Part shown: one piece after another, positions 36,227-44,278 of the stretch | Numbering within the stretch: position 1 is the stretch's first letter | Layout: each line of letters starts with the position of its first letter | Assembly: GCA_905201685.1 (NCBI GenBank) | Contig: CAJKOW010000012.1 | Span: 1-45,918 of the forward strand | DNA: 45,918 nucleotides | Source: an uncultured Bacteroides sp. | GTDB taxonomy: Bacteria > Bacteroidota > Bacteroidia > Bacteroidales > Bacteroidaceae | Direction: 5' to 3' | Program-made: the position numbers and the translations under genes | The notes under the pieces: generated by a model | What the model was told of the DNA's origin: nothing | The model's input: only the letters and a program-made list of their open reading frames with translations | Database searches by the model: none

Positions 36227-37522
36227 ATGAAACATATCTTTGTTTATGCAGTAATTAGTGCATGTTTGTGTATAGTGGCAACATCTTGCACGAATAAGGA
36301 AGAATTGGTCACCTATGTAGAACCAGGTATCTATTATGTAGGAATGGATATCAGTGCAATTCCCGATGCTGTGACAAGGGGAACTGACTCTAATAATAAT
36401 TTTGATACGAACTATGATCCGAGCGTGATTTATCTCCATAATAAAGACACGAAAAATGTCATAGAAATTCCTGTTTATGATAATTGTCCTGATAATGAAG
36501 GAGGAACATGTAAGGGATTTCGTTATCGAATGGCAGTGGATGCCGATGGTAATGCAACAATTACTCCTTTAAATTCAGATAACCAACCTTATGGAACAGA
36601 AACATTATCTTTAAACAGTACGGCAACTTGTTACTTTTCTTCTTTAAAAGAAGATGTCTGGAAATTGGAAGACGATCAAGTAGCAACAAATAGTCTTTAT
36701 GGTACTTCTTATACTTTCTATTTGAGGCAGAAGGATGTAAACAAAGAAATCTATCGCAGTAAAAGCAAAGATGATGGTACCGATTTAACAATCAATGATT
36801 TGACTGTCAACGGTGATTTGACCATCGTAAGAGCTTGCGCCGGATTTAATGTCGTAGGGCTTTTTTATGATTATGATGAAATGAAAACAAAACCTGATGG
36901 TGGAACTGTAACATTAACTGAAGCTGAATTTGAGAAAATTATGGGATCCAATCCCTCAACATGGTATATCAAGATTTATGTAGGTGGAGACGGTTTTTCC
37001 AATGCTTATGATTTATCAAGCCAAGAGTCCACAGGTGATCAGCCAGGTGGCTATTATTCAACAGGTGATGCAGGACATTTTGAGGCGGGGAATATTGATA
37101 TGAATCAATATATTCAATTTTCCGATCGTTATTTTGGCTATTCCTCACATGGTATCGATGGGTATGGTTATTATACAGATAATGGGAACCATTTGTTTAC
37201 GCCGGTAGCAGGAGAACAACCGATAGAAATATATGTTCTAATCAAGCATTGGACGGGTGAAGGAGAGCCTGATGCCCACTGGCTATTGGACGATATGGGG
37301 GCTTTACAGACTAGTGTTAATGTTACAGGTGGAAATCCACAGCCTCAAAATAATTGTTTTTATATTTTAGGATTATTGATGGATATCAAGGAATTTAAAG
37401 CTGCATGGGATGCTAATGGAGGAGATAATTATTCATCTTCCTCAACCACCCGCAGTCTCTCCGGTGCTCCTGTCCGCGAGTTTAAATTGGAAAATGCAAA
37501 AGTAATTTGCGACGTTTACTAA
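36227..37522 (+). CDS. Fimbrillin-like lipoprotein
   Basis: A 431-residue exported protein with a lipoprotein signal (HIFVYAVISACLCIVATSC, Cys at about 21). It is rich in Asn, Asp, Thr, Tyr and Gly, with a beta-strand-rich look. AVTRGTDSN near residue 47 resembles the Arg cleavage site where Bacteroidales fimbrillins are matured by trypsin-like proteases, and C-terminal strands (FYILGLLMDIKEF) could serve donor-strand assembly; both are inferred. Codon use is clearly AT-rich compared with genes on either side, suggesting transfer or a rapidly diverging surface antigen. No chaperone or anchor fimbrial genes are adjacent. Confidence 0.6.
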   Translation: MKHIFVYAVISACLCIVATSCTNKEELVTYVEPGIYYVGMDISAIPDAVTRGTDSNNNFDTNYDPSVIYLHNKDTKNVIEIPVYDNCPDNEGGTCKGFRYRMAVDADGNATITPLNSDNQPYGTETLSLNSTATCYFSSLKEDVWKLEDDQVATNSLYGTSYTFYLRQKDVNKEIYRSKSKDDGTDLTINDLTVNGDLTIVRACAGFNVVGLFYDYDEMKTKPDGGTVTLTEAEFEKIMGSNPSTWYIKIYVGGDGFSNAYDLSSQESTGDQPGGYYSTGDAGHFEAGNIDMNQYIQFSDRYFGYSSHGIDGYGYYTDNGNHLFTPVAGEQPIEIYVLIKHWTGEGEPDAHWLLDDMGALQTSVNVTGGNPQPQNNCFYILGLLMDIKEFKAAWDANGGDNYSSSSTTRSLSGAPVREFKLENAKVICDVY

Positions 37523-37533
37523 TTCTTCATAAT

Positions 37534-37642
37534 AGAGAGTGTGTCACAACTCACCACGATTACATAGATGCAGACATTTTCATCTCAAGCAATCATCTGT
37601 AAAAAAGTAATCAGTGGTTCTATGAGTTCTGACACACTCTCT
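37534..37642. mobile_element. MITE-like element with perfect 12-base ends
   Basis: AGAGAGTGTGTC at the left and GACACACTCTCT at the right are perfect inverted repeats. Inside, CCACGATTAC and GTAATCAGTGG also pair. It ends 24 bases before the PqqD-like ATG and provides the upstream codons that make that frame look longer. Confidence 0.7.
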
Positions 37643-37666
37643 TTCTTTCAAAACCCACATTCTTTT

Positions 37667-37945
37667 ATGAAAGCAACCATCCACCCCGACTACCTCATCC
37701 GTACCATCGCCGGCGAACACATCCTCATCGGATGCGGCGAACAGATCAACCTTTCCCACATGCTGATGATCAACGAAACAGCCGTCTTCCTCATCCGAAA
37801 ATTACAGGAAGGCATCGCCACCACCGAAGCCCTCGCCCAATGCCTCACCGAGGAGTACAACGTCACCTACCCCGAAGCATTGACCGACACCGAAGCACTC
37901 GTCCGACAATTAGCGGAGCAAGGAGTAGTGGTGATCAGCGAATAA
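37667..37945 (+). CDS. PqqD-like protein (RiPP recognition-element fold)
   Basis: A 92-residue PqqD-family protein. Typical features are HPDYLIRTIAGEHILIG, the LNETA-like MINETAVFLIRKLQEGI, an EALAQCLTEEYNV helix, and a C-terminal TDTEALVRQLAEQGVVVIS helix/strand. Family members bind the leader of a peptide that is modified post-translationally. ATG 37667 was chosen because the upstream 33 codons are the translated MITE-like element. It stands alone on the plus strand; the peptidase-ABC exporter, OmpA-like, sugar transferase and nucleotidyltransferase genes follow on the other strand. Stand-alone PqqD proteins also occur near polysaccharide genes, so a peptide role is inferred. Confidence 0.85.
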   Translation: MKATIHPDYLIRTIAGEHILIGCGEQINLSHMLMINETAVFLIRKLQEGIATTEALAQCLTEEYNVTYPEALTDTEALVRQLAEQGVVVISE

Positions 37946-37966
37946 GTGCAATTATATTTTTCATTT

Positions 37967-38299
37967 CTACCACAAAGCAACTTTCCCTTCCACGCCTAAG
38001 TCCAATGTGGCGGTAGCTATTCCCAAAGCACGGAATACCTTTCCCATAGTGGAAAGAGTGATTGAGCATTTTCCGCTTTCCAGTTTGCTTATCTGGGAAC
38101 GCTTCACACCTATACGTTCACCAAGTTCCTCTTGTGTGAGGTTTTGTTTCAGGCGTGCGTTCTTAATAGCTTCCCCTACGAAGTAAGCATCTACCTCGTC
38201 TTTGAGCTGCGTTTCCATCACATCTCTTTCGGGAGTCCCTACTTTCCCCCATACTTCATCCACCAGATTGTCTGCAGGGGCAAACTTCATTTTTGTCAT
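37967..38299 (-). CDS. XRE-family antitoxin (HigA-type)
   Basis: A 110-residue DNA-binding protein. The helix-turn-helix is KQNLTQEELGERIGVKRSQI with SKLESGKCSITLSTMGKVF after it (about residues 55-95). It is the second gene of the toxin-antitoxin pair; its ATG overlaps the toxin stop by four bases, so the two are translationally coupled. It should neutralise the toxin and repress their shared promoter (family knowledge). Confidence 0.88.
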   Translation of the reverse strand: MTKMKFAPADNLVDEVWGKVGTPERDVMETQLKDEVDAYFVGEAIKNARLKQNLTQEELGERIGVKRSQISKLESGKCSITLSTMGKVFRALGIATATLDLGVEGKVALW

Positions 38300-38649
38300 A
38301 ATACATTATTTTTATCGTTAAAATATTCTTTTCTTATTTCTTCTGCCCGTTGTATTTCTTTTTGCGGGGTTTTCTGCGTTTTCTTTATGATTCCGTGTGT
38401 GGCAACAACAAGTGTTTCTGTTTCTGTATCCCAAAAAGCGAACAACCTGTAGCATATACCACTAAACAATGTGCGCAACTCCCAGATTTCGGAATTATCC
38501 AGTTTCTTAAATAGATTATTATCCATTACTCCACTTTCCAGTTTACGAATGTTATAAGTAATCTTCTGCTGCGCTTTAACAGGTTGAAGCCTCACAAAAT
38601 TTTCAGCTTCTTCACTCAATATGACTTTTATATTTTTTACTTCCATCAT
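38296..38649 (-). CDS. RelE/HigB-type toxin (phage-derived Gp49-like/DUF891)
   Basis: A 117-residue predicted mRNA interferase. Recognisable blocks are IKVILSEEAENFVRLQPVK, FKKLDNSEIWELRTLFSGI, CYRLFAFWDTETETLVVATH and GIIKKTQKTPQKEIQRAEEI, matching the DUF891/HigB family. The start is placed at ATG 38649 (38646 is also possible): the longer frame's ATG at 38667 sits inside the TACCTTTG promoter motif. The toxin-first order and four-base overlap with the antitoxin follow the HigBA pattern. Confidence 0.87.
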   Translation of the reverse strand: MMEVKNIKVILSEEAENFVRLQPVKAQQKITYNIRKLESGVMDNNLFKKLDNSEIWELRTLFSGICYRLFAFWDTETETLVVATHGIIKKTQKTPQKEIQRAEEIRKEYFNDKNNVL

Positions 38650-38664
38650 ATTTAACTTCAAATG

Positions 38665-38672
38665 CAAAGGTA
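38665..38672 (-). promoter_or_regulatory. Putative -7 promoter motif for the toxin-antitoxin pair
   Basis: The reverse strand reads TACCTTTG (TAnnTTTG), 16 bases before ATG 38649. This gives a very short leader. Confidence 0.55.
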
Positions 38673-38723
38673 GCTATTTGTTTCCAAATAAGCAAACAAA
38701 AAATATAATCTCTGTGCACCCCC

Positions 38724-38993
38724 GTGTCCTCTGTGGTAAATTATAAAAGATGGTTATACCCACGAGAGGGAGGAACCAATGTTTCAGTACGGAAAGCAAT
38801 GGAAATAAACTTTGATATTTACGCCATCCATTCACTCCATTACGAAGTATTGAAAGGTGACAAGACTGGTATTTCCCCCATCCGGGTGAACGACCAATAC
38901 CGCATTGAGTTCACGGTAGAACAGGTTTCATCGGAAACGTGCGGAAGTATGCCTCCATGCTGCAACTCGCAACACACCGAAAGTTTTCTGTGA
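38724..38993 (+). pseudogene. Truncated RelE/HigB-type toxin fragment
   Basis: Residues encoded from about 38799 read IHSLHYEVLKGDKTGISPI and RVNDQYRIEFTVEQVSSET, the core of another HigB/RelE subfamily than the intact toxin next door. The conserved C-terminal block expected next (ICNIIELSNHY type) is absent, and no convincing N-terminal half precedes it. The upstream codons overlap a CCTCTGTGG-type repeat. No partner antitoxin was found beside it, so this is probably a remnant of a second system. Confidence 0.6.
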
Positions 38994-39245
38994 AAAGCCA
39001 AAGTGGCTGACCTTTTGCTATTTTCAGGTACGGAATTACACGGAAATTCACGGATAAAACTGCGTGAGTATTTAAGTACCGATTAACACAGAATCAAAAA
39101 TTTGTGATAATTTGCGTTCATCTGCGTTTCACCCTCACACAATCCTCTGTGCAACTCCATCCCCTCTGTGGTGAAAATTCTCCATTCTCCATTCCTCATT
39201 CTCCATTCTCCATTCTCCATTCCTCATTCTTCATTCTCACCACCC
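38994..39245. repeat. Repeat debris and heptamer tandem repeat at the ABC gene's 3' end
   Basis: 38996-39050 is a partial MITE-like copy (GCCAAAGTGGCTGACCTTTTG, also at 28003). 39080-39175 has CACAGAATC and CCTCTGTGG repeat pieces. 39177-39240 is an imperfect tandem run of ATTCTCC/ATTCCTC units that the exporter gene reads into before its stop. Confidence 0.65.
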
Positions 39246-41280
39246 GTCCGCACCGTTCCGCCACTGCCCCGTGATGCGTTACGAAGATAAGGGTTCTTCC
39301 CCCGGCATCCCGTTCCAGATTCTCCATCAGCGTCCGTTCCGTCTCCTCGTCCAGAGCCGACGTTGCTTCATCCAACAGCAAGATCGGGCTCTCGCGCAGC
39401 AAGGCGCGGGCAATGGCAATCCGCTGCGCCTGCCCCTCACTCAGTCCGCCACCCTGTTCCCCGATGAACGAATCCAGTCCGTTGGGCAAGTCAAACACAA
39501 AGTCCGCCACCGCCGTCCGCAAAGCCCTGTGCATCTCTTCCCCCGTCGCCTTCGGATTCCCCATCCGCAGGTTCTCACGGATGGTTCCGCTGAACAGCGT
39601 GTTCCCCTGGGGCACATACGTAAAGTTACACCGCGTACGTGCCGACACCTCCACCGTCTGCTCCCTCGTCCTCAGCCGGATGCTCCCGGCTTGTGGACTG
39701 TCGAACGCCAGCAACAGTCGCACCAGTGTCGTCTTTCCCGCCCCCGTTTCGCCCATCACGGCCGTACGGCTACCCGCCGGAAACCGGCACGAAAAGTTCC
39801 TGAACACCGGCTTGTCCCCCGGTGCATACGCAAAATCGATGTTCTCCACATCCACGTCGGGCACCTCCTTCAGCCCGATGCGCTCCCCTTCATCCTCTAC
39901 CGACAAGCTTTCCAGCTCCCTCAGCCGGCGCACCGAAGCCATTCCCTCCACTAACGAAGGAATCATCCGTGCCATGTCCCACACCGGCTGCTGTATCTTC
40001 CCCACCAGTTGCAGGAAAGCCGCCATTGTGCCAAAGGTGATGCTGCCGTCACTCAGCCCCCAGGCCCCCCAGCAGAATGCCACCCAGTAGCCTCCTGCAA
40101 ATGCACCCGACACGCAGGTACGTGTCCAGATGGAGAAACGGGTGCGCTTCATCAGCCGTACCCGCAGATTCTCCTGTTCGTCCTCCAACTTGCCGATACG
40201 TTTCCGGCCGGCTTCCAGCGCCCTCACCACATTCCGCTGTTGCAGACTCTCCTGGATCACCGCCTGTATCCTGCTGTCCGTCCGCCTGAGGCGACTTGCG
40301 TACCCATACAAGCGCTTCACGTACAGCCGGCTTCCCAACAGGAAAAAAGGCAGCATCCCCACCACCAACCATACCAGCCTGGCATCCAACCAGTAGAAGA
40401 AAGCAAAGGCCGACAGCAGCTGCACGCCTAAGATGACAAAAGCCGGCAACGTCCCCGTCAGCAGGTTGGTCAGTACCGTCACATCCCCCACTACCCTGTT
40501 CATCACGTCCCCCGTATGAAAGCGCTCCTGCTCCTTCCAACGGCTACGCAGCAAGTGCTCCACCATCCGTTGCCTCAATCCGTTTCCCACGCCGATCTGT
40601 GCCCTCACCGCCACCCAGCTGTCCCAGGCGTTGCACGCCAGCTGCAGCAGCACGTTCACCACCAATACGCCTGCCCATACCGGCAATTCCTCCGTTCTCC
40701 CCGCGGTAGCCGCATCAATCGCCCGCTTCGAGAAGTAGATAAACGCCAGCGAAAGCGCCACAGTCAGCACGCCGGTCAGGCAACTCAATCCCACCGTTCC
40801 CGCCTGTCCGCCAAGCGACCTCCACAGATACGCCAGCCCTCCCCGCATCTTCCGGCAGAGACGCCTTCCCGCCAGCACCTTCATCCGGAGCGCCGAATAG
40901 CACCGCCAGGTCGTCCCCCCTACATCATACGTCCGTCCCTTGCGCACCATCGCTACCGCCTTTCCGACCACCGCCTGCAGATCCGCTTCCTCCGTTGTCG
41001 CATTGGCGTCTCCCTGCAGCAACAGTCGGTTTCCACGCCTTGCCACCACCCGGTGCAGCACCGTGTATCCACCGCTCACCTTCGCCAAGACCACCTCTCC
41101 CGGAGTCACGTCCCTCGCCTCGCATCTTTTCACGATGACGGCATCCCTTCCGTCCGCCAGAAACGGACGCATGCTGTTTCCTCTCACCGGTATGGTCACC
41201 GTTTTTCCTTCCTTCAGCAGTCCGGCAATCTCCGCCATCAATATTTCATTCTCAAAATACTTCTTCATCCTCATTTTCAT
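39196..41280 (-). CDS. ABC exporter with N-terminal signal-peptidase-like (S24/S26) domain
   Basis: A 694-residue fusion. Residues about 22-110 match S24/S26 peptidases: PVRGNSMRPFLADGRDAVIV holds the nucleophile Ser36, GGYTVLHRVV has His76 and LLQGDANAT has Asp91, a Ser/His/Asp arrangement like SipW-type signal peptidases. A type-1 exporter membrane domain follows (about 165-440), then an ATPase with GETGAGKTTL, LSEGQAQRIAIARALL, ILLLDEATSALDE and IFVTHH. This parallels the C39-peptidase exporters that trim and export peptides, with a different protease. ATG 41280 was chosen because a terminator hairpin occupies 41291-41318. The last dozen codons are translated tandem repeat. Confidence 0.85.
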   Translation of the reverse strand: MKMRMKKYFENEILMAEIAGLLKEGKTVTIPVRGNSMRPFLADGRDAVIVKRCEARDVTPGEVVLAKVSGGYTVLHRVVARRGNRLLLQGDANATTEEADLQAVVGKAVAMVRKGRTYDVGGTTWRCYSALRMKVLAGRRLCRKMRGGLAYLWRSLGGQAGTVGLSCLTGVLTVALSLAFIYFSKRAIDAATAGRTEELPVWAGVLVVNVLLQLACNAWDSWVAVRAQIGVGNGLRQRMVEHLLRSRWKEQERFHTGDVMNRVVGDVTVLTNLLTGTLPAFVILGVQLLSAFAFFYWLDARLVWLVVGMLPFFLLGSRLYVKRLYGYASRLRRTDSRIQAVIQESLQQRNVVRALEAGRKRIGKLEDEQENLRVRLMKRTRFSIWTRTCVSGAFAGGYWVAFCWGAWGLSDGSITFGTMAAFLQLVGKIQQPVWDMARMIPSLVEGMASVRRLRELESLSVEDEGERIGLKEVPDVDVENIDFAYAPGDKPVFRNFSCRFPAGSRTAVMGETGAGKTTLVRLLLAFDSPQAGSIRLRTREQTVEVSARTRCNFTYVPQGNTLFSGTIRENLRMGNPKATGEEMHRALRTAVADFVFDLPNGLDSFIGEQGGGLSEGQAQRIAIARALLRESPILLLDEATSALDEETERTLMENLERDAGGRTLIFVTHHGAVAERCGRVVRMKNEEWRMENGE

Positions 41281-41290
41281 TGAATAAAAC

Positions 41291-41318
41291 AAGCCATGCC
41301 GCAAAAGCGACATGGCTT
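41291..41318 (-). terminator. Terminator hairpin after the OmpA-like gene
   Basis: AAGCCATG..CGC and GCG.CATGGCTT pair around AAAA. The reverse transcript continues TTGTTTTATT. It lies just upstream of the exporter ATG, so the exporter would need either readthrough or a promoter not seen. Confidence 0.65.
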
Positions 41319-41339
41319 GACAAACAAAACAAACAATTA

Positions 41340-41413
41340 CTTATCTCGACAGATAAGCAGTCACTCACCCGCCTTCGCTAAGGCCAGGTGAGCCTCTGTC
41401 ACCTCACGGTGAC
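41340..41413. other. Compact block of adjacent stem-loops (possible structured RNA)
   Basis: Four perfect stems occur in 74 bases: CTTATC/GATAAG (41340-41357), CTCACC/GGTGAG (41364-41392) enclosing GCCTT/AAGGC (41371-41384), and GTCACC/GGTGAC (41398-41413). On the reverse strand the last loop is GTGA, a GNRA tetraloop. Arms can also pair alternatively (GTCAC at 41360 with GTGAC at 41409). It lies in the 192 bases between the OmpA-like and exporter genes; on the forward strand the last hairpin is followed by TTTT. I do not recognise an RNA family. Confidence 0.5.
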
Positions 41414-41472
41414 TTTTCTATAGTTAACAGAAATTTTCTTCAAACATCGGTTATAACTTCTGCAAGTTCAGG

Positions 41473-43236
41473 TTAATCAATTGCATAGAAGATTCTAACC
41501 TTCACGCTACGTTTTACCTTGGCATTCAGTCCCTGCACACTCTCATCATCCAGTTCCACAACGGGGTTCACCAAAGCATTCACCAGGAAGGCATTTCCAG
41601 GCATGTTCTTGAATTTCGGATTGGTCTTCAGCCAGTTCACAACCGTAAAGGCACGGTTGTATGCCAGCTTCTTGTTACGTTCCAGACCGACTTCCTCGGC
41701 ATTCTCACCAATGTAGTTGTCCTGGCTGGTTGCCAGACCTTCAGCCACCACATACAGCAGACGTCCCTTTTCAAAAATCTCGTTCAGTCTGCCCACCGTA
41801 GCCGAGTCACTGGCCAGTGCCACATTTCCTTTGTTATTCTCTACAGCCGCATATATATCCGCAAAGCTGACCAGCTTCGAGTCGGCTCCGGGGCGCATGT
41901 TCTGTTCTACAATGCCCAGTCCGCTGTGTGCGTTCAGTCCGAACGACTGTCCCTCTTTATAGTTATCTTCACTGATCAGTTTCTGCATGGCAGTTTCCGT
42001 ATCAACACGATAGTGCCATATATTTCCCTGACAGTACATCGGTGCATAGTAGTAACCGGTCTGTTCCTTGAAACGGTTCATGCTTTCAGCGTCCATACTC
42101 AGTGAGATCGGCGACAGCGACATTTCATATCCGCGCGTCACCCCTGCAATCTCCGGTGCTTCCCCTGCTTTCTGGGTCGGTATGTCCGAAGTCTTCAGCC
42201 CCGACAGACTGGCTCCCGATGCCAGACGCTGAGCCACTGCATCCGTATTGTCAAACTTGGTCTGGGTAAAGATACCCGAAGCCAGGTAATCGATGGCGTT
42301 CACCGGCGCATCCACCATGGTCGGCGCATCGTTACGTCCTGAATAGTTGTTCGGGAAGAACACGTAGAATTCCAGCACGCCGTATTCCGGACATTCGTTG
42401 ACAACGGCCGGAGCAGCTATCACGTTGCTGATATATACGGGATTCTCGCAAGGGATACATCTGTCCCAATGACGTTTTTTGAAGTAGTAAGTGAAGCCCA
42501 CGCTGAATCCTAAGTTAGCATCAAACCACACACTGTTTTCTCCCGTACTTTTCAAAGTAATACCATCGAAATTGGTCTGATACAACATGGCACGCGCTTT
42601 CAAATCCAATGAAAACTTCTTTTCCTTATCAAAGAAGCGGCTGTATTGCAACTCAAAATGCCCACTCCATTCGTTACGCTGTTGTGGAATGTCCCTATGA
42701 TGCAATCCGCCAATACCTACCGACGCAATGAACTGGTTCATCAGCTTGTCTGATATCTTGCCTTCGTAACCGCAAAACAAACGTGACAGATTAAACATGG
42801 CACTCACATTCAGATCCCACCATTTGTTTTTCGACTTCAAGTAAGGCACCCCGTCTCCATTGGTCAACCAGTCACCATATGTGTAATAAGTATCTTCTTT
42901 ACTGTAACCTTTCGAATTACCGATACCGAACTGCAGTTTGGCACCAATGCCTGGCGTGAACCACTTACCGATTCCCACATTAAAGTCCGGCGATAATAAC
43001 CCCGAAAACTTTCCTACGCTGCCATAGTCACCCACGAAAGCATGCTCACCTATATTTGCCAAAATAAACCAGTTGTCCCAAAAACGATTGGTCACAATCC
43101 GGTAATGATCATCCGTCGGTTGCGGAGTCTGATTGACTTCACATACCGTTGTGTCACTGCTGACGATCTCTTGCGCCGATGCACTGCCCCATCCTACGGA
43201 CAGCAACACCAGCATACTCCATACAAATTTTCTCAT
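41473..43236 (-). CDS. OmpA-like outer-membrane protein
   Basis: A 587-residue exported protein with a cleavable signal (FVWSMLVLLSVGWGSASAQ). The N-terminal half (about 45-265) alternates as an outer-membrane beta-barrel, for example WFILANIGEHAFVGDY, IGAKLQFGIGNSKGY and ANLGFSVGFTYYFKKRH. The C-terminal half ends with an OmpA-C-like domain: GRLLYVVAEGLATSQDN, AEEVGLERNKKLAYNRAFTV and VNWLKTNP, a peptidoglycan-contacting fold with the R-Axx-V pattern. Large OmpA-type proteins of this kind anchor surface structures in Bacteroidales. It is followed by stem-loops and a terminator. The link to the exporter is by position only. Confidence 0.75.
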   Translation of the reverse strand: MRKFVWSMLVLLSVGWGSASAQEIVSSDTTVCEVNQTPQPTDDHYRIVTNRFWDNWFILANIGEHAFVGDYGSVGKFSGLLSPDFNVGIGKWFTPGIGAKLQFGIGNSKGYSKEDTYYTYGDWLTNGDGVPYLKSKNKWWDLNVSAMFNLSRLFCGYEGKISDKLMNQFIASVGIGGLHHRDIPQQRNEWSGHFELQYSRFFDKEKKFSLDLKARAMLYQTNFDGITLKSTGENSVWFDANLGFSVGFTYYFKKRHWDRCIPCENPVYISNVIAAPAVVNECPEYGVLEFYVFFPNNYSGRNDAPTMVDAPVNAIDYLASGIFTQTKFDNTDAVAQRLASGASLSGLKTSDIPTQKAGEAPEIAGVTRGYEMSLSPISLSMDAESMNRFKEQTGYYYAPMYCQGNIWHYRVDTETAMQKLISEDNYKEGQSFGLNAHSGLGIVEQNMRPGADSKLVSFADIYAAVENNKGNVALASDSATVGRLNEIFEKGRLLYVVAEGLATSQDNYIGENAEEVGLERNKKLAYNRAFTVVNWLKTNPKFKNMPGNAFLVNALVNPVVELDDESVQGLNAKVKRSVKVRIFYAID

Positions 43237-43588
43237 TTCTGTTTATAATTAATGTTCAAAAAAATAGTTTCAATTAAAAGTGTTTTCACCACAGAGGACA
43301 CAGAGTTCCACAGAGGTTATATTCCAATGTTCACCACGGATTACAACACAGATTAAATTCAAGATGCCGCGTGGGGAGGGTAAGTATCTGAGACTCCCCT
43401 CCTTCCAGAAGGAGGGGAGCCAGATAACATAACTAAGTTTCAGCACATCCTCATCTACAGATTAGTTAATGATTCAATCCGAAATAATCTGAGAAATCTG
43501 TGGTAAAACATCTCCCCTTTCAACTCACTAACTCACTAACTCTCCAACTCATCAACTTATCAACTCACCAACTCACCAACTAACCCAA
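43237..43588. other. Intergenic repeats between the OmpA-like and sugar transferase genes
   Basis: No gene is visible. It contains CACAGAGGACACAGAG-type repeats (43290-43316), a perfect 12-base-pair hairpin CTCCCCTCCTTC/GAAGGAGGGGAG at 43394-43419, and an imperfect tandem run of AACTCACCA/AACTCACTA units at about 43517-43582, abutting the sugar transferase stop. No TAnnTTTG motif was found before the OmpA-like gene. Confidence 0.6.
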
Positions 43589-44278
43589 TCAATACGCCTT
43601 CGCATCCGTATGGAAGCAGCTGTCCAGCGTTTTGAGCACGATGTACAGGTCCAACGAAAATTTCCAGTTCTTTATATACCAGATGTCATACTTCACCCGA
43701 TTCTCCATATCCGCCAACCTGGGCGTCTCTCCCCGAAATCCGTTTACCTGACTCCAACCCGTAATCCCCGGCTTCACACTGTGACGCAGCATGTATGTCT
43801 CTATCTGCCTCGAATATTCCTCGGTGTGCTTCACCATGTGCGGCCGCGGTCCTACGATGCTCATGTCTCCCATCAGCACATTCAGAAACTGCGGCATCTC
43901 GTCCAAGTTCGTTTTTCGCAGGATGTGTCCCCATCGCGTAATCCGGTCGTCCGACTTCGTCGCCTGTCTCGTGTCAGCATCAGCATTCACTTTCATCGTA
44001 CGGAATTTGATGCACTTAAAAGTCTTTCCCCTTAATCCCGTTCGTTTCTGCACAAAAAACAGTTTTCCCGGCATCGTACATTCCGTCATGATGGCAACCA
44101 CAATGATCAGAATGGGAAACAGCGTACAGAGGAACACCAGCGAACAGATCACATCAAATGCCCTTTTCAGAAATCGATTTCCCCACTGATTCAACGGCGA
44201 ATCGCAGGCAATGGAAGTATCCATTGCCATTTCCAAATTTTCAGTACACATATTCAATAAATGATTTAAGTTTCGCAT
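43589..44278 (-). CDS. Undecaprenyl-phosphate sugar phosphotransferase (bacterial sugar transferase)
   Basis: A 229-residue monotopic phosphoglycosyl transferase of the small PglC-like class; it starts polysaccharide or glycan assembly by moving a sugar phosphate to undecaprenyl phosphate. One hydrophobic re-entrant segment (about 40-65; KRAFDVICSLVFLCTLF) precedes FFVQKRTG, FKCIKFRTMK, the catalytic Asp-Glu in TNLDEMPQFLNVLMGDMS, IVGPRP and SVKPGITGWSQVNG. The ATG at 44278 lies within a repeat copy; a start at ATG 44251 is equally possible. No other capsule genes are nearby except the nucleotidyltransferase-family gene. Confidence 0.92.
   Translation of the reverse strand: MRNLNHLLNMCTENLEMAMDTSIACDSPLNQWGNRFLKRAFDVICSLVFLCTLFPILIIVVAIMTECTMPGKLFFVQKRTGLRGKTFKCIKFRTMKVNADADTRQATKSDDRITRWGHILRKTNLDEMPQFLNVLMGDMSIVGPRPHMVKHTEEYSRQIETYMLRHSVKPGITGWSQVNGFRGETPRLADMENRVKYDIWYIKNWKFSLDLYIVLKTLDSCFHTDAKAY

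Noticed and set aside
39177..39240. Tandem ATTCTCC units as a CRISPR or origin iteron array
   Set aside because: Seven-base imperfect units without spacers, inside the end of an exporter gene; no replication gene nearby.
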